A DNA stretch of 64,000 nucleotides from Roseibium sp. MMSF_3544 (GTDB lineage Bacteria > Pseudomonadota > Alphaproteobacteria > Rhizobiales > Stappiaceae), in contig NZ_JASHKA010000002.1 in assembly GCF_030732845.1 (NCBI RefSeq), positions 62,001-126,000 on the forward strand, given 5' to 3'. The notes beneath the pieces were generated by a model. That model was not told where the DNA came from. It searched no databases and saw only the letters and a program-made list of their open reading frames with translations. Positions 53,274-62,047 of the stretch are shown in pieces (position 1 is the first letter of the stretch; every line of letters starts with the position of its first letter). The position numbers and the translations under genes are program-made.

Positions 53274-53633
53274 ATGGAACAAGTTGGTTATATAAAGGGT
53301 AGCGCCAGCCTGGATACCGTTTTTGCGGCGCTGGCCGACCCGACGCGGCGCGCAATCCTCACGCGGCTGGCTGCGGGTGAGGCGTCGGTCAACGAGATTG
53401 CCGCGCCGTTTCAGATGAGCCAGCCTGCAGTCTCAAAACATCTCAAGGTGCTGGAACGGGCAGGCTTGATCACGAGAGGCAGCGACAGGCAGCGCCGGCC
53501 GGCCCGGATCAACGCGGCGCCAATGAAGGAAGCGGTCGCCTGGCTGGAGGAATTCAGGAGCTTCTGGTCGTCCAGTTTCGACCAGCTTGACAGCCTGCTT
53601 GAAGAACTCAAACACAAGGATCAGGGGGAGTAA
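53274..53633 (+). CDS. ArsR-family (SdpR-like) transcriptional regulator
   Basis: 119 residues. Winged helix ALADPTRRAILTRLAAGEASVNEIAAPFQMSQPAVSKHLKVLERAGLI in outline, typical of ArsR proteins that accompany SRPBCC genes. No metal-binding Cys cluster is present, so it is not a classical arsenic sensor. The start codon lies within the operator-like half-sites. The SRPBCC gene follows after four bases. Confidence 0.93.
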   Translation: MEQVGYIKGSASLDTVFAALADPTRRAILTRLAAGEASVNEIAAPFQMSQPAVSKHLKVLERAGLITRGSDRQRRPARINAAPMKEAVAWLEEFRSFWSSSFDQLDSLLEELKHKDQGE

Positions 53634-53637
53634 GCGC

Positions 53638-54129
53638 GTGTCATTGCCAGAGTTCATACTTGAAAGACGTTTCAACGCACCACGGGAGTTGGTCTGGAGG
53701 ACCTGGACAGAGCCGGATCTTCTGTCCCATTGGTACGGCCCCGGTGTCGAGACGATTGTTCACGAACTGGATGTGCGCCCCGGAGGACTCTGGCGCAACG
53801 AGATGAGGTTCGGTGGCGGCTCGCAATTCGAAAGGGTCGAGTATATCGACGTGGTCGAACCCGAAAAGCTCGTCTGGCTTCATTCAATGTCCAATGCCGA
53901 ATGGGAAATTGCTGCAAATCCCATGATGCCGGACTGGCCGCGCAAACTTTTGACAACGGTGACTTTCACCGCCGACGGAGACCAGACCGATCTTCGGCTC
54001 ATCTGGACGCCGCACGAGGCAAGTGAAGCGGAAATCGCGTGTTTCTCCGGCGCCATCGCCGGCCTCGATCAGGGTTGGGGCAAGGGAATGGAGATGCTGG
54101 CGGAACTGCTTGCCGACCTGCAGCGCTGA
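53638..54129 (+). CDS. SRPBCC (AHSA1-like) family protein 1
   Basis: 163 residues, START/Bet v1-like hydrophobic-ligand fold. Opening FILERRFNAPRELVWRTWTEPDLLSHWYGPG, then RPGGLWRNEMRF and a C-terminal helix QGWGKGMEMLAELLADL. The pairing with ArsR is common and suggests a small-molecule response; ligand unknown. The GTG at 53638 follows GGGGGAG by seven bases; an upstream ATG lies inside arsR. Confidence 0.9.
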   Translation: MSLPEFILERRFNAPRELVWRTWTEPDLLSHWYGPGVETIVHELDVRPGGLWRNEMRFGGGSQFERVEYIDVVEPEKLVWLHSMSNAEWEIAANPMMPDWPRKLLTTVTFTADGDQTDLRLIWTPHEASEAEIACFSGAIAGLDQGWGKGMEMLAELLADLQR

Positions 54130-54221
54130 CGTTGTGCGGCGGGTGTCGGATCACCCGTTTCTTGTCTCAGCGCCGGTCCGGAGCCGATCCGGGACCTGCT
54201 CGCACCACAAGTGTTCAAACG

Positions 54222-54250
54222 AAAAAAAAGCCCCGGCTCAAGGCCGGGGC
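54222..54250 (-). terminator. Rho-independent terminator of the DnaJ-like gene
   Basis: On the minus strand an 8-bp G/C stem (54230-54237 with 54243-54250) is followed by eight T residues. It lies 56 bases past the stop of the DnaJ-like gene and also bounds the convergent SRPBCC gene. Confidence 0.85.
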
Positions 54251-54305
54251 AGCGCCGTTTAACTATCGGCACTCTTGCTCAATGTGACTGGCTCTGAACG
54301 AGTGA

Positions 54306-55313
54306 TCAATCGAACTCCGGTCCACGCGCCCGGTAAGGCGTGATTTCCTTCCAGGCCTTCATCAGCGTGTCCAGTTCCTCATCGTTTTGAGGTGGCATGA
54401 CGATTTGCGGTTTGACCAGGAGGTCGCCATGACCACCGCTTTTGTTCGGTAGGCCTTTGCCCTTGAGACGCATCGCCTTGCCGCTCGACGTATTGGGCGG
54501 GATCGTCAGATTTACCGCGCCAGACAGGGTCGGCGTGCGGACTTTGGCGCCAAGCACGGCTTCGTAGAGCGTAATCGGAAGGTCCAGAACAAGGTCTGTG
54601 CCCTTCATTTCGAACAGTTTGTGTGGCCTGATCCTGATCTCGACCATGGCATCGCCGGCGGGGCCGCCGTTTTCACTTAGGTGGCCCTGGCCTTTCAGCC
54701 TGATCTTTTCGCCCTCCTCGACGCCTTGAGGCAGGGTGACATTCACGGTCTTGCCGTTTGGAAGCGTAACTTGCGTCTTTCCGGAATTGACAATGTCCTC
54801 GAGCGACACGCGCGCGACGATTTCGGCGTTCTTGCCCTTGGTCTTGGGGGGAGACTTGGTGCGCGCGCCTGCACCGGCAAAACCGGCTCCAGGCCCCGGA
54901 CCTGCACCTGGACTTGCCCCGGCACGGTTGCCGCGGCCTCCGCGGCCGCCGAAGCCACCGAATATGTCGTTCAGGATATCGTCGAAGCTGCCTTGATTGC
55001 CGCCAGCTGCCCGAAAGCCATGCGTGCCACCGGCCGTGCCGAAATCTTCGAAGCCCGAATAACCGTCAAAGCCTTTGGAGTGGAAGCGCTGCTTTCCTTC
55101 CGCGTCGATCTCGCCGCGGTCGAACTGGGCGCGCTTATCCTTGTCGCCGATGATTTCATAGGCCTGGTTCACTTCGGCAAAATGCTGCTGGGCCGCCGGA
55201 TCGTCCTTGTTCTGATCCGGATGGTATTTCTTGGCCAACTTCCGAAAAGCCTTTTTTATCTCGCCCTCACTGGCGGATTTCGCCACGCCGAGGACGCTAT
55301 AGGGATCTCGCAT
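54306..55313 (-). CDS. DnaJ-like cochaperone (CbpA type, no zinc finger)
   Basis: 335 residues. J domain 1-70 with HPD at 31-33 for DnaK stimulation, then a Gly/Phe-rich region (~100-150), then two DnaJ C-terminal substrate-binding domains ([55 protein letters not shown]). The CxxCxGxG zinc finger of DnaJ is absent, giving the CbpA/DnaJ type II layout. The linker carries an unusual Gly/Ala/Pro run. Confidence 0.93.
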   Translation of the reverse strand: MRDPYSVLGVAKSASEGEIKKAFRKLAKKYHPDQNKDDPAAQQHFAEVNQAYEIIGDKDKRAQFDRGEIDAEGKQRFHSKGFDGYSGFEDFGTAGGTHGFRAAGGNQGSFDDILNDIFGGFGGRGGRGNRAGASPGAGPGPGAGFAGAGARTKSPPKTKGKNAEIVARVSLEDIVNSGKTQVTLPNGKTVNVTLPQGVEEGEKIRLKGQGHLSENGGPAGDAMVEIRIRPHKLFEMKGTDLVLDLPITLYEAVLGAKVRTPTLSGAVNLTIPPNTSSGKAMRLKGKGLPNKSGGHGDLLVKPQIVMPPQNDEELDTLMKAWKEITPYRARGPEFD

Positions 55314-55514
55314 TCACATCACCAGGTTTCTAAGATTTTCCGGCCTGCCACTTCACGCACAAACGCTCCGGACACATGACCTGCTCCGAAGCGCGCGTTT
55401 TCCCGAAGTAAACTTGACCGGACTTGTCTACTATATCGGAACGAAGAGAGCAAAATTCCAGTCCTGAGCCTCCAACACGCAGGCTGTGATTTATGGTTGG
55501 AACTTGCTGATTGT

Positions 55515-55991
55515 TCAAGCGTCGGCGACGCTGAGCGTAGTCACGCTGAATTTCTGCGTTATGTCGCGGCAGGCCGTCCCGGAGTAGAGCCTGATACCTG
55601 CAATCGTGTTCGCGGTGGTCTTGAAAGTAACACAGCCGGTCTCGCCGAGGCTGTCGGCATTCAGATCCGTAAGCGTGCCCGAATTGCCGCTTGTCGGGTT
55701 CTGCCAGGACAGAACAGCACTTTCCTCGGCATCGGATGCGCTGAGTGCAGTGTCGAGCGTATCCAGATTTTCTGCAATGATGCTGCGGTCTTCGGCACTG
55801 ATGTCGGAATAGGCCTGATCGGCCGAAGAGGAAACCGAACCGGTCAAAACGGTCGGCGTATCGACATTGTTGCTGCCAATCGGCACGTTTACCCGGGCGC
55901 ACCCGGCCACGACGCTTGCAAATGCCAGTGTTGCAATGACAAATGGTTGGATCTTCTTGTGCCCGCGAGTATATGAACGCATACGATACAT
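55515..55991 (-). CDS. Surface-antigen-like lipoprotein
   Basis: 158 residues (ATG at 55991; 55982 also possible). The N-terminus has a charged start, a hydrophobic stretch and a lipobox ASVVAGC, so it is probably a lipoprotein. The C-terminal half (LSWQNPTSGNSGTLTDL, then GCVTFKTT and SGTACRD) resembles the RT0821/Lpp0805 or 17-kDa surface antigen family. Role unknown. Divergent from pdxH. Confidence 0.75.
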   Translation of the reverse strand: MYRMRSYTRGHKKIQPFVIATLAFASVVAGCARVNVPIGSNNVDTPTVLTGSVSSSADQAYSDISAEDRSIIAENLDTLDTALSASDAEESAVLSWQNPTSGNSGTLTDLNADSLGETGCVTFKTTANTIAGIRLYSGTACRDITQKFSVTTLSVADA

Positions 55992-56062
55992 CTTATGGAC
56001 AGCCCCCAGGCTGGCAGATCCTTGCCTTGCTGCAGGCGGTCGAAGTCTTCGACAGGTAAACA

Positions 56063-56698
56063 ATGACAGACCTCAAGCATCCCCCTGAAGAGTTAACAAA
56101 AGGTGACTTTGCAGAGGTCGAGAAGCCATTTGATCTTTTTTCTGAATGGCTTGAAGACGCAAAGGCATCCGAACCGAACGATCCGAACGCGCTGTCGCTG
56201 GCGACGGTCGACGAGACCGGTCTTCCCAATGTGCGCATGGTGCTGCTCAAGGACGTCGATGAGCGCGGCTTTGTGTTCTACACAAACTTTGAAAGCGCCA
56301 AGGGGCAGGAATTGCTGTCGTCGGGCAAGGCGGCCATGTGCTTCCACTGGAAAACGCTGCGCCGTCAGGTCCGCGTGCGCGGTGCGGTCCACCAGGTGTC
56401 GGATGAAGAGGCGGATACCTATTACCAGTCGCGCCCGCGTGGCAGCCGGATTGGCGCCTGGGCGTCGAAACAGTCAAGGCCGCTGGAAAGCCGCTTTGCG
56501 CTTGAAAAGGAAGTTGCCAAATACACCGCAAAATTCGGCATCGGCGACATTCCCCGGCCGGATCACTGGTCCGGGATGCGGCTTGTGCCGACTTCGATCG
56601 AGTTCTGGCACGACCGTCCGTTCCGCCTGCACGACCGCATCCTGTTTACCCGGTCAACGCCGGACGCGCCTTGGACCAAAGAGCGGCTCTATCCCTGA
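56063..56698 (+). CDS. pdxH: Pyridoxamine 5'-phosphate oxidase
   Basis: FMN-dependent oxidation of pyridoxine/pyridoxamine 5'-phosphate to pyridoxal 5'-phosphate, 211 residues, normal length. Visible motifs are [29 protein letters not shown], then [14 protein letters not shown] and [16 protein letters not shown], and the C-terminal [19 protein letters not shown] with [10 protein letters not shown], the PdxH signature. Starts at the first ATG; the convergent end is followed by corA. Confidence 0.97.
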   Translation: MTDLKHPPEELTKGDFAEVEKPFDLFSEWLEDAKASEPNDPNALSLATVDETGLPNVRMVLLKDVDERGFVFYTNFESAKGQELLSSGKAAMCFHWKTLRRQVRVRGAVHQVSDEEADTYYQSRPRGSRIGAWASKQSRPLESRFALEKEVAKYTAKFGIGDIPRPDHWSGMRLVPTSIEFWHDRPFRLHDRILFTRSTPDAPWTKERLYP

Positions 56699-56727
56699 GC
56701 TGCTCGCTTGATTTGCGTGTCCTGTCC

Positions 56728-57702
56728 TTAAAGAAGGCGTTTCCACCGGAAGAACATGAAGGTTGCGATCACCGAAACCACCATGAGGCCGATCGCGAAC
56801 AGGAAACCTTGTTCCCAGTTGAGTTCGGGCATATTGGCAAAGTTCATGCCGTAGATTGAGGCGATCAGGGTCGGTGGCAGGAAAACAACACCAAGAACCG
56901 TGAAGATCTTGGAAATCTGGTTCTGTTCAAGCGTGACGAGACCAACCGTGGCATCCAGCAAAAAGGCGAGTTTGTTGTCGAGCGCGTCCGCGTGTTCCTT
57001 GATGGAACGAATGTCACGGCCATAGGTCTTTACATCTGTCGCCTGAATGTCGGTCAGGCCGAGCCGCTTGGCATGGGTATTCATGAACAGCAGTACTCGT
57101 GACAGGCTGGTGCAGACATCGTGCATCTTCGCAACGTGAAGTCCGACCTGGCCGAGCTGCTTGATCGCAATCTGGTAGCTGGCCGTCTTGCGCATGTTAA
57201 GCCCGTCTCCGAAAACCTGCAGCGCGAGCTCGTCGTAGCGGGCCGACGCGGATTCCATTTCGTCGGCGCAGCGGTCCACGATTATGTCCAGCAAGGCGAA
57301 CAGGACCGCAGGGCCCAGATGTGCGATCGTCGGATCCGCCTGCACCTTTTTCGCCAGTATCGAGATTGATTTGGGTTCGCCATAGCGCACTGTCACGAGC
57401 CGCTTGGCGTTCACAACAAAGGTGACCGATGACAGGATCGGATCAAGCGTGCGGGTTGCCATGGGCATTTGCGCGGTCATGACCACCGCACCGGGTTCCA
57501 CATAAAGACGTTCGGAAGTTTCGATCGAGGCGATTTCTTCCCGTGTGGGAATTTCAGCGCCCATCAGCTTCTCGGCCGCTTTCTGCTCATCCTTCGTCGG
57601 GGAGACAAGGTCGATCCAGACCGACGTGGCGGGGAGCGGCGCATCCGGAGCGAGTTCGATACGTTCCAGACCCTTCACGGACGGGCAATAGGCTATGATC
57701 AT
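56728..57702 (-). CDS. corA: CorA-family magnesium/divalent cation transporter
   Basis: 324 residues, two C-terminal membrane helices with the pore motif YGMNFANMPE between them and a short positively charged tail. The long N-terminal cytoplasmic domain is helical (LDNKLAFLLDATVGLVTLEQNQISKI before helix 1). Pentameric Mg2+ channel by family. GGGAG precedes the ATG by nine bases. Confidence 0.94.
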   Translation of the reverse strand: MIIAYCPSVKGLERIELAPDAPLPATSVWIDLVSPTKDEQKAAEKLMGAEIPTREEIASIETSERLYVEPGAVVMTAQMPMATRTLDPILSSVTFVVNAKRLVTVRYGEPKSISILAKKVQADPTIAHLGPAVLFALLDIIVDRCADEMESASARYDELALQVFGDGLNMRKTASYQIAIKQLGQVGLHVAKMHDVCTSLSRVLLFMNTHAKRLGLTDIQATDVKTYGRDIRSIKEHADALDNKLAFLLDATVGLVTLEQNQISKIFTVLGVVFLPPTLIASIYGMNFANMPELNWEQGFLFAIGLMVVSVIATFMFFRWKRLL

Positions 57703-58088
57703 TCGGGCAAACTCCCATGGACAGGCCGTGCCACTTTTTTACGGCAAAATGTGTCCAGGGTCTTTCGAGAGTGAGTAATCGACCTCAGCAAGCAGCACTT
57801 GTGCGACGGTGCCAGGCGATCTGGCGCGAACGCATGGAGTGCACGGGATGCGCTGTATGCATCCTGCCAACAATTCTCAAACACACGGAAGAGATTGCCC
57901 GAGGCAAGGGCAGGCGTCCGGTGACCTGAGACCCGATTGAAATCAGATTCTCAAAAGACCTTGTTGGCGGCAGTTTGCCCAACACTGCAGGCCGCTGCAA
58001 CCAGATCCGGAGCTGAAACGCAATCCGAAGGGTAGCAAGCGCGGCCTGCTGGTGGGTTCGAAAAAGCCGATCCGCAATATTGAGCGGA
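57703..58088. other. Gene-free stretch upstream of corA
   Basis: About 390 bases without a convincing gene, RNA or repeat. Short open frames here are of odd composition. It contains the corA promoter region. Confidence 0.45.
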
Positions 58089-58232
58089 TTACTTGGTCTT
58101 TTTCTTCATAGCACCTGGGTTCTTGCAAAGTGCCGCTGCATTCAGCGCGGCAATGCCCACAGGCTTATAATGATTTACCAACTTTGCTCCAGCCGGATCC
58201 TTAGACACCGATTGGGAGGATTGCTCAGACAT
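58089..58232 (-). CDS. Small basic protein of 47 residues
   Basis: Not in a recognised family. The sequence contains KLVNHYKPVGIAALNAAALC followed by a Lys-rich end, reminiscent of short conserved proteins in Hyphomicrobiales. The ATG at 58232 follows GGAAAAA closely. A longer frame to 58331 exists but its extra residues look unlike protein. Alone between corA and a membrane protein. Confidence 0.5.
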   Translation of the reverse strand: MSEQSSQSVSKDPAGAKLVNHYKPVGIAALNAAALCKNPGAMKKKTK

Positions 58233-58525
58233 TTTTCCAAGTCCGTTGTTAATTCCAGTTCCCGCTGGCTGGAGGTTTGTGCGCGGATTTTTGCGGGCCG
58301 CGTGCATGTCGTGTCCAATTGCGGCATTCAAAGGGCGAGCTGACGCTAAAACCGAAAATTTTCCGCAACCGGCAAAAAAATCATGCGCTTCTTTAGCCGT
58401 CTCAGCCAGTCAAATTCTATAACAGGATGTAACGCCGGGGTACTTAATTTGAAGTATAACGTTAAGTAATCATTAACTTATTTAAGTCGACCGGCTTTTG
58501 GCAAGGTCGCTTGGCGCGTTTGCCG

Positions 58526-58873
58526 TTACGCCAGATAGCTTCGGTAAAACCTCGGAGAATTTCCGCGAAGAGCACTGAAAATGCCGCGAAAACAACGAAT
58601 TAGCGTTAGCGCAGAGGTTACGGTCAGGAGCGCCAGCCCGGCAAGGATGAGCGAAGACGAAAGATCAGCGCCGATCAAGATCAAGAGACAGCTGACGCAG
58701 GTGCCGATCACAAAAACTGCAATGGTTGTTCGGATAAAAAAGTAATGAGCGAACAGGCGCTGCTCTGTGGAATCGGCAAAACGGACCGAAAAAATCAGTG
58801 CCACGGGTGCAAGAACAAGCGAACAGACAAGCAAATAACACAGAAAGACGTTGCCGAAGCCCGGCGAAAACAT
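58526..58873 (-). CDS. Small membrane protein, DUF4870-like (tentative)
   Basis: 115 residues from the ATG at 58873 (AAGG upstream); the frame runs to 59011, adding a charged leader. Three hydrophobic segments: ~6-28, ~45-65 and ~68-90, with SVRFADSTEQRLFAHYFFIRTTIAVF between the first two, as in DUF4870-like small inner-membrane proteins. Function unknown. Confidence 0.6.
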   Translation of the reverse strand: MFSPGFGNVFLCYLLVCSLVLAPVALIFSVRFADSTEQRLFAHYFFIRTTIAVFVIGTCVSCLLILIGADLSSSLILAGLALLTVTSALTLIRCFRGIFSALRGNSPRFYRSYLA

Positions 58874-59147
58874 GCCGCGCCTTTGCCGTCCTGAAGGCCC
58901 TTGGCCAGAGCCCGCAAGTCGGCGCATCTTATCTGCCGGATGACGGGAACCCAGTCCAGCCATGCCCAACCCCGCGTAGTTCCGTATCCTTAAGTGGAAA
59001 CAGTCACTCACCTGCCTGTACGAATTTAGGATGAGCCAGCAGCGGAAGTGAAGTTCATTTTTGACAATTTGGAGTTAAACACAGAAACAATTCTGGTTTT
59101 GCCGGTTGCGGACGCGTATCTTGGCCGGCGATGCGGATTGGGAAAAC

Positions 59148-60134
59148 ATGAAGCGATATGCCGTTTATAAAACAGCTTCTGCACCTGCGAGCCGGACAAC
59201 CGGCTCGATAGCGTTTGCAATTGCCGCCATAGCTTTTCTGGCAAAGCGGTTCGGTTTGATCGATGCAGACGTGTTCGTGCTTTCGCTGGCTGTCGCCGGT
59301 GCGGTTGCGCTGGTGGCGTTGGCAATGGCGATTTTTGCGTTTCACCGTATCTGGTCCTATGGCGGACCCGGTGTCCCTTCCGCGCTTGGCGGCGCCGTGA
59401 TCGGTCTCTTCGCTCTCGCCGCTCCAGTCCTCGTGATCGGCATGCTGGTGGCCAATCCCGGCCTGCCTGACATCTCGACGGACCGCGCCGACCCGCCTGA
59501 AGTCAAAGGCCAGACAGTTGCCGAGGAACAACCCTTTTTGGACTGGAGCCACACCCGGCTTGAGCAAGAGGTCTGGCCGTTGATATCGCAACTCTCCCAG
59601 TCGGCTGCCCTGTCGGTCTTGAGGTCGGAAACAGGGTCTGCTGATATTGTGCCCCGGCGCTACAGGATCGCTCCGGGTCAGTTGCATGTCGCCACTGCCA
59701 AGGCACTGGAAGATCTGAACTGGCCCGTCGTGGACGAGTTGCCGCCTGATTTGCTGGACGCGGCAACACGCCTGCAAGCGGAAGGCACGACGCAGATCCT
59801 TGGATTGAAGTTCGATGTCGCCCTGCGGATCCGCCCGGATCCGGTTGGTGCGCTTCTTGATGTCCGCTCCCGTTCCAGAACCCCGTTGCGGGATCTGTCG
59901 GGCAACGCGGAGAATATCCGGTCCGTCTTTGACGAAATTGACCGGGTTTTGCTTGAGACCTACGGCGATCTCGCACGGCTCTCGGTGGAAGAGAGCGAAA
60001 CTGCAGAAGACCTGCAGATAGAACCGCTTGAGGAGCAACGCGATGTCGTGCCCCTCCCAGGGTTCAAGCCGTATTTCGAAGATGAAGAACAGCTGGCACC
60101 CGGCGACGACTTAACGAGCGATCTGGAAGGCTAG
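59148..60134 (+). CDS. DUF1499 domain protein
   Basis: 328 residues. Three hydrophobic segments in the first ~110 residues anchor it in the inner membrane. The remaining part is a DUF1499-like domain (ALEDLNWPVVDELPPDLLDAATRLQAEGTTQILGLKFDVALRI, then VDVRSRSRTPLRDLSGNAENIRSVF in outline). The acidic C-terminal tail ends in DDLTSDLEG. Function unknown. ATG at 59148 (GGGAAAAC upstream) preferred over 59106. Confidence 0.82.
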   Translation: MKRYAVYKTASAPASRTTGSIAFAIAAIAFLAKRFGLIDADVFVLSLAVAGAVALVALAMAIFAFHRIWSYGGPGVPSALGGAVIGLFALAAPVLVIGMLVANPGLPDISTDRADPPEVKGQTVAEEQPFLDWSHTRLEQEVWPLISQLSQSAALSVLRSETGSADIVPRRYRIAPGQLHVATAKALEDLNWPVVDELPPDLLDAATRLQAEGTTQILGLKFDVALRIRPDPVGALLDVRSRSRTPLRDLSGNAENIRSVFDEIDRVLLETYGDLARLSVEESETAEDLQIEPLEEQRDVVPLPGFKPYFEDEEQLAPGDDLTSDLEG

Positions 60135-60159
60135 CACAGCCACTCGTTAGAGCGACTGT
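60132..60159. terminator. Imperfect hairpin between convergent genes
   Basis: CACAGCCACTC and GAGCGACTGTG pair with one G-T and one mismatch around a short loop between the DUF1499 and MBL-fold genes. A weak terminator candidate; no clear T-run. Confidence 0.3.
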
Positions 60160-60179
60160 GGTCATTCACATGGTGCGGC

Positions 60180-61082
60180 TCAGCCGGTCTTTCTGTATCG
60201 CGCATCAAGGGCTAGGTCGGGCATAGCCAATGCCAGCTTGCGGTCAACGAGATCCTCCAGATGCGCGAAGACAGACAGGCTTGCAGCCCGATGCAACGAC
60301 GGGTCGACATCCGCGTAGAGCTCACGGACGATCTCGATGATGCTGCGCTCGCCCCCTGAGATCGAACGCAGTATCGCCTTTTCCCGGTCAAGCCGGTGTT
60401 GTTTCAGCTCCTGCACATACGTCTTGGCGTCGGATATGCTGCCGCCGTGGCCTGGGAAGTAACGGGTCTCAGGGCGTAGCAACATCTTGTCGATCGATGC
60501 CATGTAATCTCGCATTGATCCGTCCGGCGGTGCGACTATGGACGTCGACCAGCCCATGACATGGTCTGCCGACAGTATCAGATCGCTTCCGGTAATTGCG
60601 AAGCAAAGGTGGTTTGCAGTGTGGCCGGGTGTTTCGATCGCCTCGACTGTGGCGTCCGCCGCGTCAAACAGATCACCATCGAACATTTGTCTGGCCGGCA
60701 GGTGATCCTTGTCCGCACTGCTGTCGAGCGGGTTGATCTCATTGTCGAGAAGGTCACGCGCAGCCCTGTGCGGTCCGCAGCCGATGATCGACGCGCCGGT
60801 CTTGTCCTGAAGCACCCGGGCACCTGGAGAGTGATCCATATGCGTGTGGCTCACAAGGATCGCTTCAATCTTGGCGCCATCTGCCGCTTTCGCGATTGCC
60901 TCAATATGGTCTGGCAGCGCCGGACCCGGGTCGAGCACCAAAAGCCGTCGCGAACCGATCAGGTAGGTATTGGTCCCGTGAAATGTGAACGGGCCGGGAT
61001 TTTGGGCCGTCAGGCGCCGCAAGCCGGGAGCGAGTTCGACCGGCGTGCCATAGTGCGGGGCAAATTCGCGATTGTGTTTCAT
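60180..61082 (-). CDS. MBL-fold metallo-hydrolase (LACTB2/hydroxyacylglutathione hydrolase-like)
   Basis: 300 residues. Metal-binding motif SHTHMDHSPGA (HxHxDH) and further ligands in PGHTANHLCFAI and YFPGHGGS. N-terminal NTYLIGSRRLLVLDPGPALP and a C-terminal winged-helix-like segment (SLSVFAHLEDLVDRKLALA) match the LACTB2-type group, endoribonuclease or thioester hydrolase. Substrate unknown. Confidence 0.9.
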   Translation of the reverse strand: MKHNREFAPHYGTPVELAPGLRRLTAQNPGPFTFHGTNTYLIGSRRLLVLDPGPALPDHIEAIAKAADGAKIEAILVSHTHMDHSPGARVLQDKTGASIIGCGPHRAARDLLDNEINPLDSSADKDHLPARQMFDGDLFDAADATVEAIETPGHTANHLCFAITGSDLILSADHVMGWSTSIVAPPDGSMRDYMASIDKMLLRPETRYFPGHGGSISDAKTYVQELKQHRLDREKAILRSISGGERSIIEIVRELYADVDPSLHRAASLSVFAHLEDLVDRKLALAMPDLALDARYRKTG

Positions 61083-61382
61083 ACCGGCCCTGTAGCTAGC
61101 ACAAGAGGTTTAAGTGACGATGTCTGAACCTCCTTCAGTTCGGCAGAGAAGGCAACATCGGTTTCGTCTCTCATGGCGTCATGTATTTGATGTCCGAATC
61201 GGCTAGATCAGCGGATATCCGGCCGGAATCGCTTGGATGGCTGAAAGACAGCCGCTTCCGACACGGCAATCAACTTCGTATACGCACGCGCAAACTTGTC
61301 TGCGAGATAAAGAACTTGTTTTATGGGTCAAGGTGAGCTGATCGCTATCGGCACGGAAAAATTGGAGCTTGGTGGAAAAGGA

Positions 61383-61853
61383 ATGACGGACAATCAGGAA
61401 TGCCGGTTTGATGTTTTGCTGGATTTGCCCAGGGACCGCGCATTCTCGCTGTTCGTCGACCGGCTCGACTTGTGGTGGACGTCGCCTTTCCACGGTTCTG
61501 GCGAGGACAAGGTCGAGGCCGGGATCGAACCGTTCCCCGGTGGAAGCTGCTACGAAACAGACAGCAATGGCCGCCGTATCTGGGGCACTGTCCTGTCCAT
61601 TGAACCGCCGATCTTTATTCGCATCGCCTGGCAGGTGTCGCAGGACGGGGAGGAAGTTGCCGATCCGCTGACCGCCAGCCGTCTTATGGTCAACTTCCGT
61701 GAGGCGGGTGAAAAAACGCGCATGGAGATCATTCACAACGAGTTTTTGCGGCACGGAGAGAACGGGTCGGATTATCTCCTGCAGATGCGCGCGGGCGATG
61801 GCTGGCCACGGATCATCGCAAACCTCCGCGAAGCCTCGAAGAACGCGGGTTAG
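61383..61853 (+). CDS. SRPBCC family protein 2
   Basis: 156 residues. Opening FDVLLDLPRDRAFSLFVDRLDLWWTSPF and the ligand-cavity strands IFIRIAWQVSQDG, then GDGWPRIIANLREASK. AHSA1-like fold; ligand unknown. The minus-strand frame covering the same bases is its shadow. Confidence 0.82.
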   Translation: MTDNQECRFDVLLDLPRDRAFSLFVDRLDLWWTSPFHGSGEDKVEAGIEPFPGGSCYETDSNGRRIWGTVLSIEPPIFIRIAWQVSQDGEEVADPLTASRLMVNFREAGEKTRMEIIHNEFLRHGENGSDYLLQMRAGDGWPRIIANLREASKNAG

Positions 61854-62047
61854 CGCCGTATTTACAGGCATCGCGGGCTTTCAAGAAAACACAAGCTCTG
61901 TCGCTAGAATGACATGCTTGCCGTGGTAGTTGGAGCATCAATGAATGCCCCAATCCCGGATTTCGACCTTGCAAATTACTAAGACGTCGAAATAGTGTCG
62001 GCATTTCGCGGCGTAACCCATAGGCCCTCAACCTCGCACACACATCC

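Noticed and set aside
57717..57929. 70-residue plus-strand frame upstream of corA
   Set aside because: Cys/Arg-rich, no ribosome binding site, no family pattern.
58045..58075. GGTTCGA sequence resembling a tRNA T-loop
   Set aside because: No acceptor stem, anticodon arm or CCA end can be built around it.
61203..61871. 222-residue minus-strand frame
   Set aside because: The plus strand encodes an SRPBCC protein in the same bases with recognisable motifs.
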